Of a stretch of 45,761 nt of DNA, positions 23,803-31,823 are shown piece by piece; within the stretch, counting starts at the first letter, position 1; each line of letters begins with the position of its first letter. The notes beneath the pieces are model-generated. The model was not told where the DNA came from. It made no database searches and was given only the letters and a program-made list of their open reading frames with translations. The stretch comes from Actinomycetes bacterium. Its GTDB lineage: Bacteria > Actinomycetota > Acidimicrobiia > Acidimicrobiales > Ilumatobacteraceae. Location of the stretch: NCBI GenBank assembly GCA_025359865.1, contig JANYDH010000122.1:1-45761 (forward strand), given 5' to 3'. Both the position numbers and the translations under genes were made by a program.

Positions 23803-26214
23803 TCAACTCACCGGGATCCACGCGAGTACGATCTGCGTCACCCGTACGTCGGTCCTTTCGAGCGGAATGTCGACGTTGGTGATGTCTTTCGCCGTGGCCG
23901 ACCAGCGCACGTCGATCTCGGTCAGGTCGTTCTCCAGTTCGCCTTGGAGGTCGATCAGCTGTTCGCTGAGCGTGTTGACCTTGTTCTGCGCTGCGTCGAG
24001 CCGTTCGCCGGTGGCCGCCGTGCGTCCACGATCACCTGCAGCCCGGCCGAGCGACCCGAGCATGCCCCCGCGCGAACGGCGGTTACCGAAGATGCCGCCG
24101 AGCACGCTGCCCATCGTTGACAGCACCTCTTCGTTGCGCCGCCCCTCGTGTTGCTGTTCGAGCACGTTCGCGCGATCCTCCGCGGTCTGCATCTGCGAGC
24201 GCAGTCGGGCGACCTTCACGTCGTACTGCTCCTTCAGGCCGACGATCTCGCGGTCGGCCTGATCCTCGGCAGCAGCCAGGCAACGCACGGCAAACGCCTC
24301 GGCGGTCTCGCCCGGCCTGCCGACCAGCTTCAACGTGCGATTCGTCGGCAACGTGAGGGCCCGTGACCGAACGAGTGCATCGACGAGATCACGCTGCAGT
24401 TTGGTCCAGAACGTCTTGGTGCCGATCCGGGCGCCGCACGCGAGGTAGGGGAGGGCAGCGATTGGTTCGGTGCGCAGATCACGGTCGTCGTAGTCGACGC
24501 CGACGGCGCGGGTGACATCGAGCAATTCCGGCAATGGGGTCAACACGGTCTCGTATTCCTCGTCATGGACAACGCCGGCCTTGTCGTCGTCGTACCGGAG
24601 CGCTACCCGGGCCACGGCAGCTGCCGCCAGTTGGGTTCCTCGCGGATCTCCGCCCGCTGCACCGAGCCATGGCGCAGCGATGTCGACCCACCGCACGGGA
24701 ACTCCCTCCGCAACCTTCGGCATGATCGGCGATGTTCCGGCCGACGCGGTGACCGCGATCTGAACCGTCGCCTCGGTAGCGACTGCAGGAGCCGGCAAGC
24801 TCGCCGCAGCCACGCCGATTGGCGGCGGCGGAAGCACCTTCTGGTCGGCCATGAGCGTGGCAATCTGGTCGCGCGTGAGCGGACCGCGTAGGTAGCTCAT
24901 TGCCCAGCGGGTTCCGAACACCTCGGGCTGATCGTTGCCCGCACGCCGGAGCACGAATTCGCGCTTGGCAAGGCCGCTGATGGTGGCACTCACCGCGTTG
25001 ACATCAACCCCGCCCGACGCGGCCGACATCCCGTCGAGTAGACGCTGCTTGTCCTGCTCGGTCTGCAGGCGGCCGATCATCCAGGTTCCGGCGTTCGAGA
25101 TGGCCTTGTAATCGACGTCGACCGGGTTCTGAGTGCTGAGCACCACACCGACGCCGAACGCTCGGGCCTGCTTCATCAACAACATGATCGGCTTCTTCGT
25201 CGGCGGCATCGCAGTCGGCGGCAAATAGCCGGCGACTTCGTCCATGTAGAGCAGGGCGCGCAGGCCGGTGGTACCGGTCTGGCGGCGCATCCAGGTGACC
25301 AACTTCGACAGGATGAGTGTGGTGACGAACTGCCGCTCCTGGTCGGTCAGATGAGCCGTCGTGACGATCGCACAACGTGGTTGTCCATCGGGACCGTGAA
25401 GCATCGATTCGATATCGAGCGGGGGTCCCTGCATCCATGCGCCGAACGAGGGTGAGGCGAGCAGACCATTCAGTCGCATTGCGAACGCGGTGCGGTCCTT
25501 CGGTGGGAAGAACGCGTCGAGTTCGAACACTCCGAGCTTGCGGATGGGGGGAGTCATCACCATGCCGACGAGGGTGGCCAGATCGAGGCTGCGGCCGTTT
25601 GCCCACTCGTTGTGAATGAGGTTGCTGAGCAGAATGTGCTCGCGACTACTCAATGGGTCTGCATCGATGTCGACGAGGCTGAGCAGACCGCTGACGAACC
25701 CTTCGATCTCATCGCCGATGATCTCATCATCACCACCGGCAGGCGGTGCGTGGAGCGAGCCGATGATGTCGAGGCCGATACCGCTGCTCGATCCGGGCGT
25801 GTAGATGGTGAACATCACCTTGCTTCGAAGCTCGGCGATGTCGGCGGCGCCGAGCCCCCAGTCCTTCAATCCGGTGGCCCACGTAGTCGCCTGGGCCGCA
25901 GCAAACTCGCTGACCGACTGGCCCGCCTTCTCGGCGTCGGATTCGTTGACCCACGGCTGGAAATCACCGGGCGACAGTGATGGGAACGTGAGGCAGAGAT
26001 TGGTGAGATCACCTTTCGGATCGATCAGCAACGTCGGCACACCAGCCCGGAGGGCATCCTCGATCAACACGACGCCCAGTCCGGTCTTGCCCGATCCGGT
26101 CATCCCGACGATCACCCCGTGCGTGGTGAAGTCGCCGGACGGCACTGATGTGTCAGTGCCGGTTCTGGCGTGGCCTGCCGGGTCGATCTGTCCGCCGAGA
26201 ATGAAGTCAGCCAT
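23803..26214 (-). CDS. HerA/FtsK-like ATP-binding protein with C-terminal coiled coil
   Basis: A large (803-residue) P-loop ATPase of the HerA/DUF87 type. Walker A is GMTGSGKTGL (about residues 37-46), Walker B ALLYMDEVAGYLPP, and the sensor segment VLSTQNPVDVDYKAISNAGTW with the following RLQTEQDKQRLL is typical of HerA-like pumps. Residues 690-780 are charged and helical with a coiled-coil look, interrupted by a Gly/Arg-rich stretch (GNRRSRGGMLGSLG). No NurA nuclease or phage gene is nearby, so DNA-end processing is not implied; the DNA or protein substrate is unknown. Start ATG at 26212-26214 (MADFILGGQ). Its leader contains the compact family-1 hairpin. Confidence 0.83.
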   Translation of the reverse strand: MADFILGGQIDPAGHARTGTDTSVPSGDFTTHGVIVGMTGSGKTGLGVVLIEDALRAGVPTLLIDPKGDLTNLCLTFPSLSPGDFQPWVNESDAEKAGQSVSEFAAAQATTWATGLKDWGLGAADIAELRSKVMFTIYTPGSSSGIGLDIIGSLHAPPAGGDDEIIGDEIEGFVSGLLSLVDIDADPLSSREHILLSNLIHNEWANGRSLDLATLVGMVMTPPIRKLGVFELDAFFPPKDRTAFAMRLNGLLASPSFGAWMQGPPLDIESMLHGPDGQPRCAIVTTAHLTDQERQFVTTLILSKLVTWMRRQTGTTGLRALLYMDEVAGYLPPTAMPPTKKPIMLLMKQARAFGVGVVLSTQNPVDVDYKAISNAGTWMIGRLQTEQDKQRLLDGMSAASGGVDVNAVSATISGLAKREFVLRRAGNDQPEVFGTRWAMSYLRGPLTRDQIATLMADQKVLPPPPIGVAAASLPAPAVATEATVQIAVTASAGTSPIMPKVAEGVPVRWVDIAAPWLGAAGGDPRGTQLAAAAVARVALRYDDDKAGVVHDEEYETVLTPLPELLDVTRAVGVDYDDRDLRTEPIAALPYLACGARIGTKTFWTKLQRDLVDALVRSRALTLPTNRTLKLVGRPGETAEAFAVRCLAAAEDQADREIVGLKEQYDVKVARLRSQMQTAEDRANVLEQQHEGRRNEEVLSTMGSVLGGIFGNRRSRGGMLGSLGRAAGDRGRTAATGERLDAAQNKVNTLSEQLIDLQGELENDLTEIDVRWSATAKDITNVDIPLERTDVRVTQIVLAWIPVS

Positions 26215-26263
26215 GAGACGCACGCTACCTGTGCCGTCGCCGCCACTCGACTTGCCAATGGCC

Positions 26264-26312
26264 GACTTTTGGCGTTGGGCTGTTGTATGCGACAACCCGA
26301 CGCCAAAGGTCA
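26264..26312. repeat. Compact family-1 hairpin (copy D)
   Basis: GACTTTTGGCGTTGGGCTG on the left and CCCGACGCCAAAGGTC on the right form a stem with TGTTGT/GACAAC nearly meeting around an ATGC loop. These are the outermost tips of the 446-bp element of 11049-11494, joined without its core. It lies 8 bases after the stop of the SufR-like gene and about 50 bases before the ATPase start, both minus strand. It could therefore be a terminator of the first or leader structure of the second. Confidence 0.8.
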
Positions 26313-26319
26313 GCGAGGT

Positions 26320-26952
26320 TCACGAGCGTGACGAAACCCGGTAGCTGCATCGGTGATCGCCGGCCAACAGGTGCTGTTCGCGGGTAACCGTTACGTCGCC
26401 ACCAAGCGCAGCGCTGAACACCTGGAGTTCGCTTTGGCACAGCGTTCCGCATGCACCTGCCGCAGCGCGCACGGGGCAATGGTGCTCGACCAACACGATG
26501 TCGTCACCATCGACTTCCACCTCGGCCATATATCCTTCGGCAGATCGTTGGTCGGCCAGGCGTCGAACTCGGACTGCGATGCTTCCGGCGCCGATCTGGC
26601 CGCGATACTGCTCGGCCTGGCGCTGCGCCCGGGTGGCGACCACACGCGAGAGGGCCTCGTCGCCGAGTGTCGAACGAATCGACTCGATGAGATCGAGCGT
26701 CAGATCTGCGTGTCGATCGGGGAACAGCGAGGCCGCTCGGCCAGCCAGTTGCCAACGTGCTGCCGGACGCCCGCGCCCGCTGGCATGGCCATCGCTGCGT
26801 CGCACAATGTCGGCGGCTTGGAGTGCCTCGAGGTGTTGGCGGATCGCAGTATCGGTGAGATTGAACTCGCTTGCCAGCTCACCAGCGGTGGCGCTGTCTA
26901 CCCGGTTCAAGCGGTCGACGATGCGGCGCTTGGCATCGGTCAGTTCGATCAC
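26320..26952 (-). CDS. SufR-like DNA-binding regulator with C-terminal Cys cluster
   Basis: A 210-residue regulator. Residues 1-75 are a winged helix (ELASEFNLTDTAIRQHLEALQAADIVRR). The C-terminal part holds EHHCPVRAAAGACGTLC and GDHRCSYRV: Cys at 159, 168, 172 and 202. This layout is that of SufR, which senses Fe-S cluster status and represses suf operons. The cysteine spacing differs from some SufR proteins, and no suf gene is in the window, so its targets are unknown. The neighbouring divergent gene is a Cys-cluster (YkgJ) protein, 107 bases away. Confidence 0.8.
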   Translation of the reverse strand: MIELTDAKRRIVDRLNRVDSATAGELASEFNLTDTAIRQHLEALQAADIVRRSDGHASGRGRPAARWQLAGRAASLFPDRHADLTLDLIESIRSTLGDEALSRVVATRAQRQAEQYRGQIGAGSIAVRVRRLADQRSAEGYMAEVEVDGDDIVLVEHHCPVRAAAGACGTLCQSELQVFSAALGGDVTVTREQHLLAGDHRCSYRVSSRS

Positions 26953-27059
26953 AACCGCAGCCTAGCGAATACGCAAGTAGACGCTTCGATAACTCTCGCG
27001 TCTGATCGCTACGCTGCGAACGATTCCAACCCTGCAGCAACGATGGCCCTGGAGCAACG

Positions 27060-27794
27060 ATGGCCGACGAATGCAGCCCACCGTTTCAAGAGCTAGGCGG
27101 CCGAGAGCCAGGTGTCCAAGAGGCCGACGTCCGTAATCTCGCGGCTGGCGACTTCTCTGCATGGATGACCGAGGTACAGCAGGCAATTCGTGGAGAGCGT
27201 TTCTCGGATGTGCCGTGTGGCGGCTGCACCGCATGTTGCACGTCCTCGCAGTTCATTCATAGTGCGCCCGACGAGACCGATACGTTGGCGCACATTCCAG
27301 CCGCGATGTTGTTCCCTGCACCTCGGTTGCCGCTCGGGCACGTCTTGGTCGGCTACGACCAAGACGGGCATTGTCCGATGCTGATCGACAACGCCTGCTC
27401 GATCTATGCACATCGCCCCAGAACGTGTCGTACCTACGACTGTCGTGTCTTCCCAGTGGCGCGGGTCGAACTCGACGATGCCGACAAGGCGGCGATCGCG
27501 AGGCAAACGCGACGATGGCAGTTCAGCTTCGACAGTCCGAACGCCCGGGTCCAACACGACGCTGTGAGCGCGGCGGCGGCGCATCTTGTTCAGCATCGAC
27601 AGCTGCTTGCCGACGACGCGGTGCCCGCAAACACCACGCAGCTCGCCGTGCTGGCAATCGAGGTCCACGATGCCTTTGTCGAGCGCGACCCCGAAACTGG
27701 CATGACGAAAATCACCGTTCCCGCTTCCGACGCAGTTCGCGTGATGGTGACATCCCGACGCCGTTCGCAACGCGGGCGTACACCGGGCCACTAG
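27060..27794 (+). CDS. YkgJ-family cysteine-cluster protein
   Basis: A 244-residue protein of the YkgJ/UPF0153 type, which is thought to bind iron or zinc via cysteines. The signature is CGGCTACCTSSQFI (residues 53-57 and following), CPMLIDNACSIYAHRPRTCRTYDCRVFP, about eight Cys. Function unknown. The ATG at 27060 is preceded by GGAG at 5 bases; the local sequence GCAACGATGGCC occurs twice here (about 27036 and 27054), a short duplication of the start region. It lies divergent from the SufR-like regulator and ends 20 bases from repeat copy B. Confidence 0.85.
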   Translation: MADECSPPFQELGGREPGVQEADVRNLAAGDFSAWMTEVQQAIRGERFSDVPCGGCTACCTSSQFIHSAPDETDTLAHIPAAMLFPAPRLPLGHVLVGYDQDGHCPMLIDNACSIYAHRPRTCRTYDCRVFPVARVELDDADKAAIARQTRRWQFSFDSPNARVQHDAVSAAAAHLVQHRQLLADDAVPANTTQLAVLAIEVHDAFVERDPETGMTKITVPASDAVRVMVTSRRRSQRGRTPGH

Positions 27795-27814
27795 TGCTGC
27801 GCCGCAGAATCTCG

Positions 27815-28233
27815 TGACGTTTGGCGTTTGGTTGTTATTGGCAGGCCGTGGCAAAATGCTGCTTGGTGGTGCGGCGGGTGAGGTTGGCGGTCTGGTCGTG
27901 TTGTCGGCAACGGTGTCATGGTTGTTGCTGAACTCGTGGTTGTGCCGCACAAGTCGGCTCAACATCATCGACTGACAGCCCACCCGCCGGGCCTACCCCC
28001 TGTTGCGGTGCCAAGTCGCGTCGAGCTATCGGCGCTGGCGCCATGTAAGTCGACGCGATCCTGCCCGTTGCGCAGCCGTCGTGGTCGCTGACGCAGACTT
28101 CCACCACGCCCGCCTGTCATGCAACGAACGTTCACGCTGCAGCGCATCCGCACAGCCGGGGCCGGGATCGGGTACCGCCAACCCCACCCACATTTTGCGA
28201 CCGCCTATTGGCAACAACCCAACGCCAAAGATC
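27815..28233. repeat. Family-1 inverted-repeat element, copy B (419 bp)
   Basis: This is the second full copy of the element at 11049-11494, in the same orientation. Its left end is GACGTTTGGCGTTTGG at 27816 and its right end is CAACGCCAAAGATCA at 28219-28233. The 53-base identical run is at 28093-28145. The internal stem TCGCGTCGA/TCGACGCGA is at 28016-28024 and 28050-28058; B has an extra inner GGCGC/GCGCC stem. It fills the gap between two convergent genes. Differences from copy A include an 11-base and other small indels, which do not respect a reading frame. Confidence 0.88.
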
Positions 28234-28249
28234 AGCCCCCGCAACGGCC

Positions 28250-28283
28250 GGGTGGGGTGGGGTGGGGTGGGGTGGGGTGGGGT
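28250..28283. repeat. Six tandem GGGGT pentamers (G-quadruplex-forming)
   Basis: GGGT is followed by six GGGGT units, then GCGG. On the plus strand this has seven G-runs of 3-4 spaced by single T, a textbook G-quadruplex pattern with 1-base loops. It sits directly between repeat copy B and the end of the ParA-like gene (stop at 28296), so it is in the 3' region of both convergent transcripts. Confidence 0.9.
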
Positions 28284-28295
28284 GCGGCGTCGTCG

Positions 28296-29063
28296 TCAGC
28301 GTGCGGTGGTACGACGCACCACACGGCGGAGTTTGGCCCACAGTGCATCGAACGCTTCGCTCACATCGGTGCTTCGAGCACCGTACGAGTGAATTGCACG
28401 GCGTTCGCCGATCGCCTGGTTGACGATTACTCGCTGCGGGATCGACGGTTGCCAGATCGCCTTCTTGCCAACGATCCGCGTGAGTTCGTCGAGTCGGCGG
28501 TCGGCTTCGCTGCTGACGCCCGGCACCTTGTTGACGATCACTCCGCTCAGTTCCAGGTCGGCATTGTGCGAGTCCCAGACCTCGTCGATCACATCGGCCA
28601 CCGCACCGATGCCACGCAACCCAAGTGCCGATGGCTCGACCACGATAACGGCGTGATCGGCAGCGGTGAGACCACTGGTGGTGAGGTTGCCGAGCGATGG
28701 CGGGCAATCGATCAGAATCGCGTCGTACGCACCGGATACCTCGGCGAGGGCCGCCCGCAATCGTTGCGGGTTGCCGTGCTCGCGTCCCTGCAGCCGATTG
28801 GACGCCGAAAGCAGATGGATGCCGTCGCTCCAGGTCGTGGTCGAAATAGCTCTCGACGCAGGTGTTCGGCTCAAGACTTCGGCTGCCGAGACCTCGACGG
28901 TCGCAGGATTCGCGCCGAGCACCCAACTGGACGAACTCTGCGGGTCGAGATCGACAACCAGCACTCGATGGCCTGCATGCGCTGCGGCCGAAGCAAGCCC
29001 GAGGGTGACGGTCGTCTTGCCGACCCCGCCCTTTTGGTTCAGGATCGCGACAACGTTTCCCAT
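28296..29063 (-). CDS. ParA-family ATPase
   Basis: A 255-residue ParA/MinD-type ATPase: deviant Walker A KGGVGKTT (residues 11-18), VLVVDLDPQSSSSW (Walker A'), DAILIDCPPSLG (Walker B) and VIVNKVPG. Start is ATG at 29061-29063 (MGNVVAILNQ). There is no ParB gene or parS-like cluster beside it, so it is probably an orphan ParA used for positioning some cargo; the chromosomal ParAB would be elsewhere. The C-terminus is Arg-rich (RRVVRRTTAR). Divergent from the unknown gene at 29129. Confidence 0.88.
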   Translation of the reverse strand: MGNVVAILNQKGGVGKTTVTLGLASAAAHAGHRVLVVDLDPQSSSSWVLGANPATVEVSAAEVLSRTPASRAISTTTWSDGIHLLSASNRLQGREHGNPQRLRAALAEVSGAYDAILIDCPPSLGNLTTSGLTAADHAVIVVEPSALGLRGIGAVADVIDEVWDSHNADLELSGVIVNKVPGVSSEADRRLDELTRIVGKKAIWQPSIPQRVIVNQAIGERRAIHSYGARSTDVSEAFDALWAKLRRVVRRTTAR

Positions 29064-29128
29064 GTGGCCAGTCTGCCACGTCGGCGTCAGCACGTGTCAT
29101 GCCTCGGGTCGGGGGTAGCGTTCGGCCG

Positions 29129-29728
29129 ATGGCTCGATTTGATCCCGTTGGTTCTGCGAGCCGGTTGGCGCGGTCGTTGAAGGCGGCCGACCTGACTGCC
29201 AAGGCCAAGCAGGCGGCGAGCACACTCAAAGCCGAATTCGTGGCCGGTCAACGTGGCGACGAGACCCCGGCGCAGCGGATCTGGGGGGCCCCGAAGGATC
29301 AACTCGATGCGGTGATGGGTTTGTTACGCACGGCAAAGGCGACGCCGCCGGCGGGTGTACCCAACGAGCCGAGTGAAGACGCAGATGCGCTCGAGGTGTC
29401 CGCTGCATTGAATGGCGTGGACTGGACAGGCGTGCGAGCCGCAACCGCAGAACGAACGGGCGATGCAGCGCGCGTGATGCGCACCATGGCCGATCAGGTC
29501 GATTGGGCAAAGGTGCAGCCGGTGGCCGGGCACGTTTCCAGTGCGTTGATTGCCGCAGTTGCATCCGGACACCTGGGCGTCGGCGGCCGGCTTGGTTCCG
29601 TGGTGGCTCGCGCCATCGTCGATCAAGGCGGATTCGGTCAACGTGTCGGCCGGACCCTAGCGAGCGAAGCGGCGCCATTGCCGCCCGACTTTCGTGGCGC
29701 CATCGAAGTAGCGGCGCGAGAAGTCTGA
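29129..29728 (+). CDS. Hypothetical protein, divergent from ParA-like gene
   Basis: A 199-residue protein that I do not recognise. It starts MARFDPVGSASRLARSLKAADLTAKAKQAA (basic amphipathic helix), has an Ala/Gly-rich middle (ALIAAVASGHLGVGGRLGSVVARAI, possibly membrane-associated or packed helices) and DWTGVRAATAERTGDAARVMRTMADQVDWAKV, two similar helical units. The ATG at 29129 is chosen because a GTG-rich upstream region gives no ribosome site for the earlier start at 29099. Position beside an orphan ParA-like ATPase makes it a candidate cargo or partner, which is inference. It ends 5 bases from the convergent glucosidase gene. Confidence 0.65.
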   Translation: MARFDPVGSASRLARSLKAADLTAKAKQAASTLKAEFVAGQRGDETPAQRIWGAPKDQLDAVMGLLRTAKATPPAGVPNEPSEDADALEVSAALNGVDWTGVRAATAERTGDAARVMRTMADQVDWAKVQPVAGHVSSALIAAVASGHLGVGGRLGSVVARAIVDQGGFGQRVGRTLASEAAPLPPDFRGAIEVAAREV

Positions 29729-29733
29729 CCGGT

Positions 29734-31368
29734 TCAATCCCTCCGGGCGATGACCCCGCTGAACCCTGGCACGATCCGACCTTGCAGCGGCTGTAGTCCG
29801 GTAGCAAGTACTGATCGCAGGTTCAGCCCGAACGTGTCCAACTCCACTGACGCGCTGCCAAAGTTCGCCACGACGGTCCATTCGTCGCCCCGATGGTAGG
29901 CGAGCACCTCGCCATCGCTGAATCCTTCGCCATCGCTGCCTCCGTCCTCAACGCCTCCGCCCTCAACGCCACGAGAGGTCGATCCGACCCACGAGAACGA
30001 GCCGGTTTGCAGCGAAGGTGAGCGCGCACGGAGGTGCACCAGTTCACGGTAAAGGTGCGCGATCGAGGTTGTGTCGTTGGTCATGGTTGCGACGTTGCGA
30101 TGCTCTGCCTCCGGAGCGAACGGCAACCATGGCGACGTCGGCCAGCCGTGATTCGGCTCCGCCGTCCACGGGATCGGCGCTCGGCACCCATCGCGCCGCC
30201 CCGGGTCGATCATCGCTTCATCGGCTATCTCGGCGTCGAGCAGGCCGAGTTCCTCGCCCTGATACAGGAACGGCGTGCCTGGCAGCGTCAGCAACAACAG
30301 TGCAGTAATCCGGGCCAGTCGCTCGTCGCGTCCGTGGCGTTGGCGGTGCCGCGGCACGTCGTGGTTGGACAACGCCCATGTCGGCCACCCGCCAACTCGT
30401 TCGAGATGGGCAAGGGTGGTGGTGATCCGCTCGCGAAACGATGCAGGAGTCGGCTCGGCCCAGAGGAACGAGAAGTTGAAACTGAGATGGAGTTCGTCGT
30501 TGTCGCCGTAGTAGCGAGACATGGCGTCCTCGTCGAGAAGGTACACCTCGCCGACCGAGGCTCGTTCGCCGGGGTAGCCGTCGAGTACCGACCGGATGCG
30601 GCGAAGCCGCTCGTGCGTGACCTCGACGTCGTTGAACGGTACGTGCGGGATCTGCTTCGCGACCGCTTCGGGTGGGTCATCGGCAGTCAAGTCCTTGCCG
30701 ATCATGTGGACGACATCCATCCGAAAGCCGTCGATGCCGCGATCCAACCAGAAGCGGAGAGTGTCGAGCATCGCCGCTTCCACATCGGGATTGTCCCAAT
30801 TCAGGTCGGCCTGCTCCTTGCAGAAGCTACGCAGGTAGTACTGGCCGCGGGTGTCATCTAGTAGCCACGCTGTGTCGCCGCGTGGAAACGCAGCGTTCCA
30901 GTTGTTCGGCGGTGTATCCCTCCAGATGTACCACGCTGCTTTGGGGTTGGTTCGATCTCGACGGCTCTCTTGGAACCAGGGGTGCTCGATGCTCGTGTGG
31001 TTCGGCACCCAGTCGAGGATCACCTGAATGCCACGGCGATGAGCCTCCGCCACGAGATCGTCGAGGTCACCGAGGTCACCAAAGAGTGGGTCGACATCGC
31101 AGAAATTGCTCACGTCGTACCCGAAATCGGCCATGGGGGACGTAAAAATCGGTGAAAGCCATAATGCGTCCGCACCCAACCACGCAATATGGTCGAGGTG
31201 TTCGATGATCCCTCGTAGATCGCCGACGCCGTCGGCTGCATGGTCACCCGTTCGGGCGCTGCCTTCAGCGAAACTACGCGGATAGATCTGATACACCACG
31301 GCGGTCTTCCACCACGGCGGCGGTGCGGAAACGGGGCCTTCGGGTAGTGCACCGCAATGATCGGTCAT
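29734..31368 (-). CDS. GH13 alpha-glucosidase / oligo-1,6-glucosidase
   Basis: A 544-residue GH13 enzyme of the alpha-glucosidase subfamily, which hydrolyses terminal alpha-1,4 or alpha-1,6 glucose from maltose- or isomaltose-type sugars in the cytoplasm (no signal peptide). Conserved regions: DWVPNHTS (I), GFRMDVVHMI (nucleophile Asp, II), GEVYLL (acid/base Glu, III) and SNHDVPR (stabilising Asp, IV). The start ATG is 31366-31368 (MTDHCGALPEGP); the frame continues upstream through the start region of the divergent gene. Near the C-terminus a low-complexity GGVEDGGSDGEGFSDGE segment comes from short DNA repeats around 29920-29980. Exact linkage preference cannot be told. Confidence 0.9.
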   Translation of the reverse strand: MTDHCGALPEGPVSAPPPWWKTAVVYQIYPRSFAEGSARTGDHAADGVGDLRGIIEHLDHIAWLGADALWLSPIFTSPMADFGYDVSNFCDVDPLFGDLGDLDDLVAEAHRRGIQVILDWVPNHTSIEHPWFQESRRDRTNPKAAWYIWRDTPPNNWNAAFPRGDTAWLLDDTRGQYYLRSFCKEQADLNWDNPDVEAAMLDTLRFWLDRGIDGFRMDVVHMIGKDLTADDPPEAVAKQIPHVPFNDVEVTHERLRRIRSVLDGYPGERASVGEVYLLDEDAMSRYYGDNDELHLSFNFSFLWAEPTPASFRERITTTLAHLERVGGWPTWALSNHDVPRHRQRHGRDERLARITALLLLTLPGTPFLYQGEELGLLDAEIADEAMIDPGRRDGCRAPIPWTAEPNHGWPTSPWLPFAPEAEHRNVATMTNDTTSIAHLYRELVHLRARSPSLQTGSFSWVGSTSRGVEGGGVEDGGSDGEGFSDGEVLAYHRGDEWTVVANFGSASVELDTFGLNLRSVLATGLQPLQGRIVPGFSGVIARRD

Positions 31369-31476
31369 CAGCCCAGGATAAACGCGTCTGAGACGGGGCC
31401 GGCCATGACGAGTTTCGGGCGCGTTGCCAGGTAGACTGGCGTTCAATGTCAGTTCTCTAGGTTCGGGAGCCCTACC

Positions 31477-31695
31477 GTGAAGAAGGGTCGTCATCGCCGC
31501 TTCGAAGAAGCGCGAAAACTCAAGCAGGCCGGTCCCAGCGCATTTGATCTGGGATTTGGTGCGAATGGTCACCGGGAGCGTACTCAAGATGATGAATACG
31601 CCGCGCTCGCAGAGAAGTACGGCGTCACCTTCGATGAAGATGACGACGCTGATTCGGAAGCGAAATCCGATGACGATGACGATGACACCGAATAG
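31477..31695 (+). CDS. Small hypothetical protein, basic start and acidic end
   Basis: A 72-residue protein starting at GTG. The first 17 residues are basic (KKGRHRRFEEARKLK), the middle reads FDLGFGANGHRERTQDDEYAALAEKYGV, and the last 20 residues are almost all Asp/Glu. I do not recognise a family. It precedes typA by about 130 bases on the same strand. A TTGACA at 31699-31704, just after its stop, may be the -35 of the typA promoter. The polyacidic end suggests binding to a basic partner such as a nucleic-acid-binding protein. Confidence 0.6.
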   Translation: MKKGRHRRFEEARKLKQAGPSAFDLGFGANGHRERTQDDEYAALAEKYGVTFDEDDDADSEAKSDDDDDDTE

Positions 31696-31698
31696 ACG

Positions 31699-31727
31699 TT
31701 GACACCCGAACAGTTGAATGTTTCATC
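31699..31727 (+). promoter_or_regulatory. Candidate typA promoter
   Basis: TTGACA at 31699-31704 is a consensus -35 box. A weak -10-like TTCATC follows at 31722-31727 after a 17-base spacer. It starts a few bases after the stop of the small acidic gene and 120 bases before typA. Only the -35 match is good. Confidence 0.35.
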
Positions 31728-31823
31728 CACGCGTAGTACCAGTACGTGTGCCATGTACCACCGAGCCTGGCGAATGACCCTGGCACCCACGGCGCCACGA
31801 CGCCCTCACCACCACCCGAGATC

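Noticed and set aside
23803-26214. HerA-type anti-phage defence system
   Set aside because: Only the ATPase is present; no nuclease, sirtuin or other defence partner flanks it.
26953-27059. A SufR operator between the regulator and the YkgJ gene
   Set aside because: The region has only weak imperfect inverted repeats (around CGAATACGC...GCTTCG); no convincing site could be named by eye.
28296-29063. Plasmid or chromosome partition locus
   Set aside because: A ParA-like gene is present but no parB, no parS-like palindromes and no replication gene, so a partition system cannot be claimed.
28119-29180. Long plus-strand open frame across the ParA-like gene
   Set aside because: It is a high-GC shadow of the minus-strand ParA-like gene, which has clear Walker motifs; the shadow has none.
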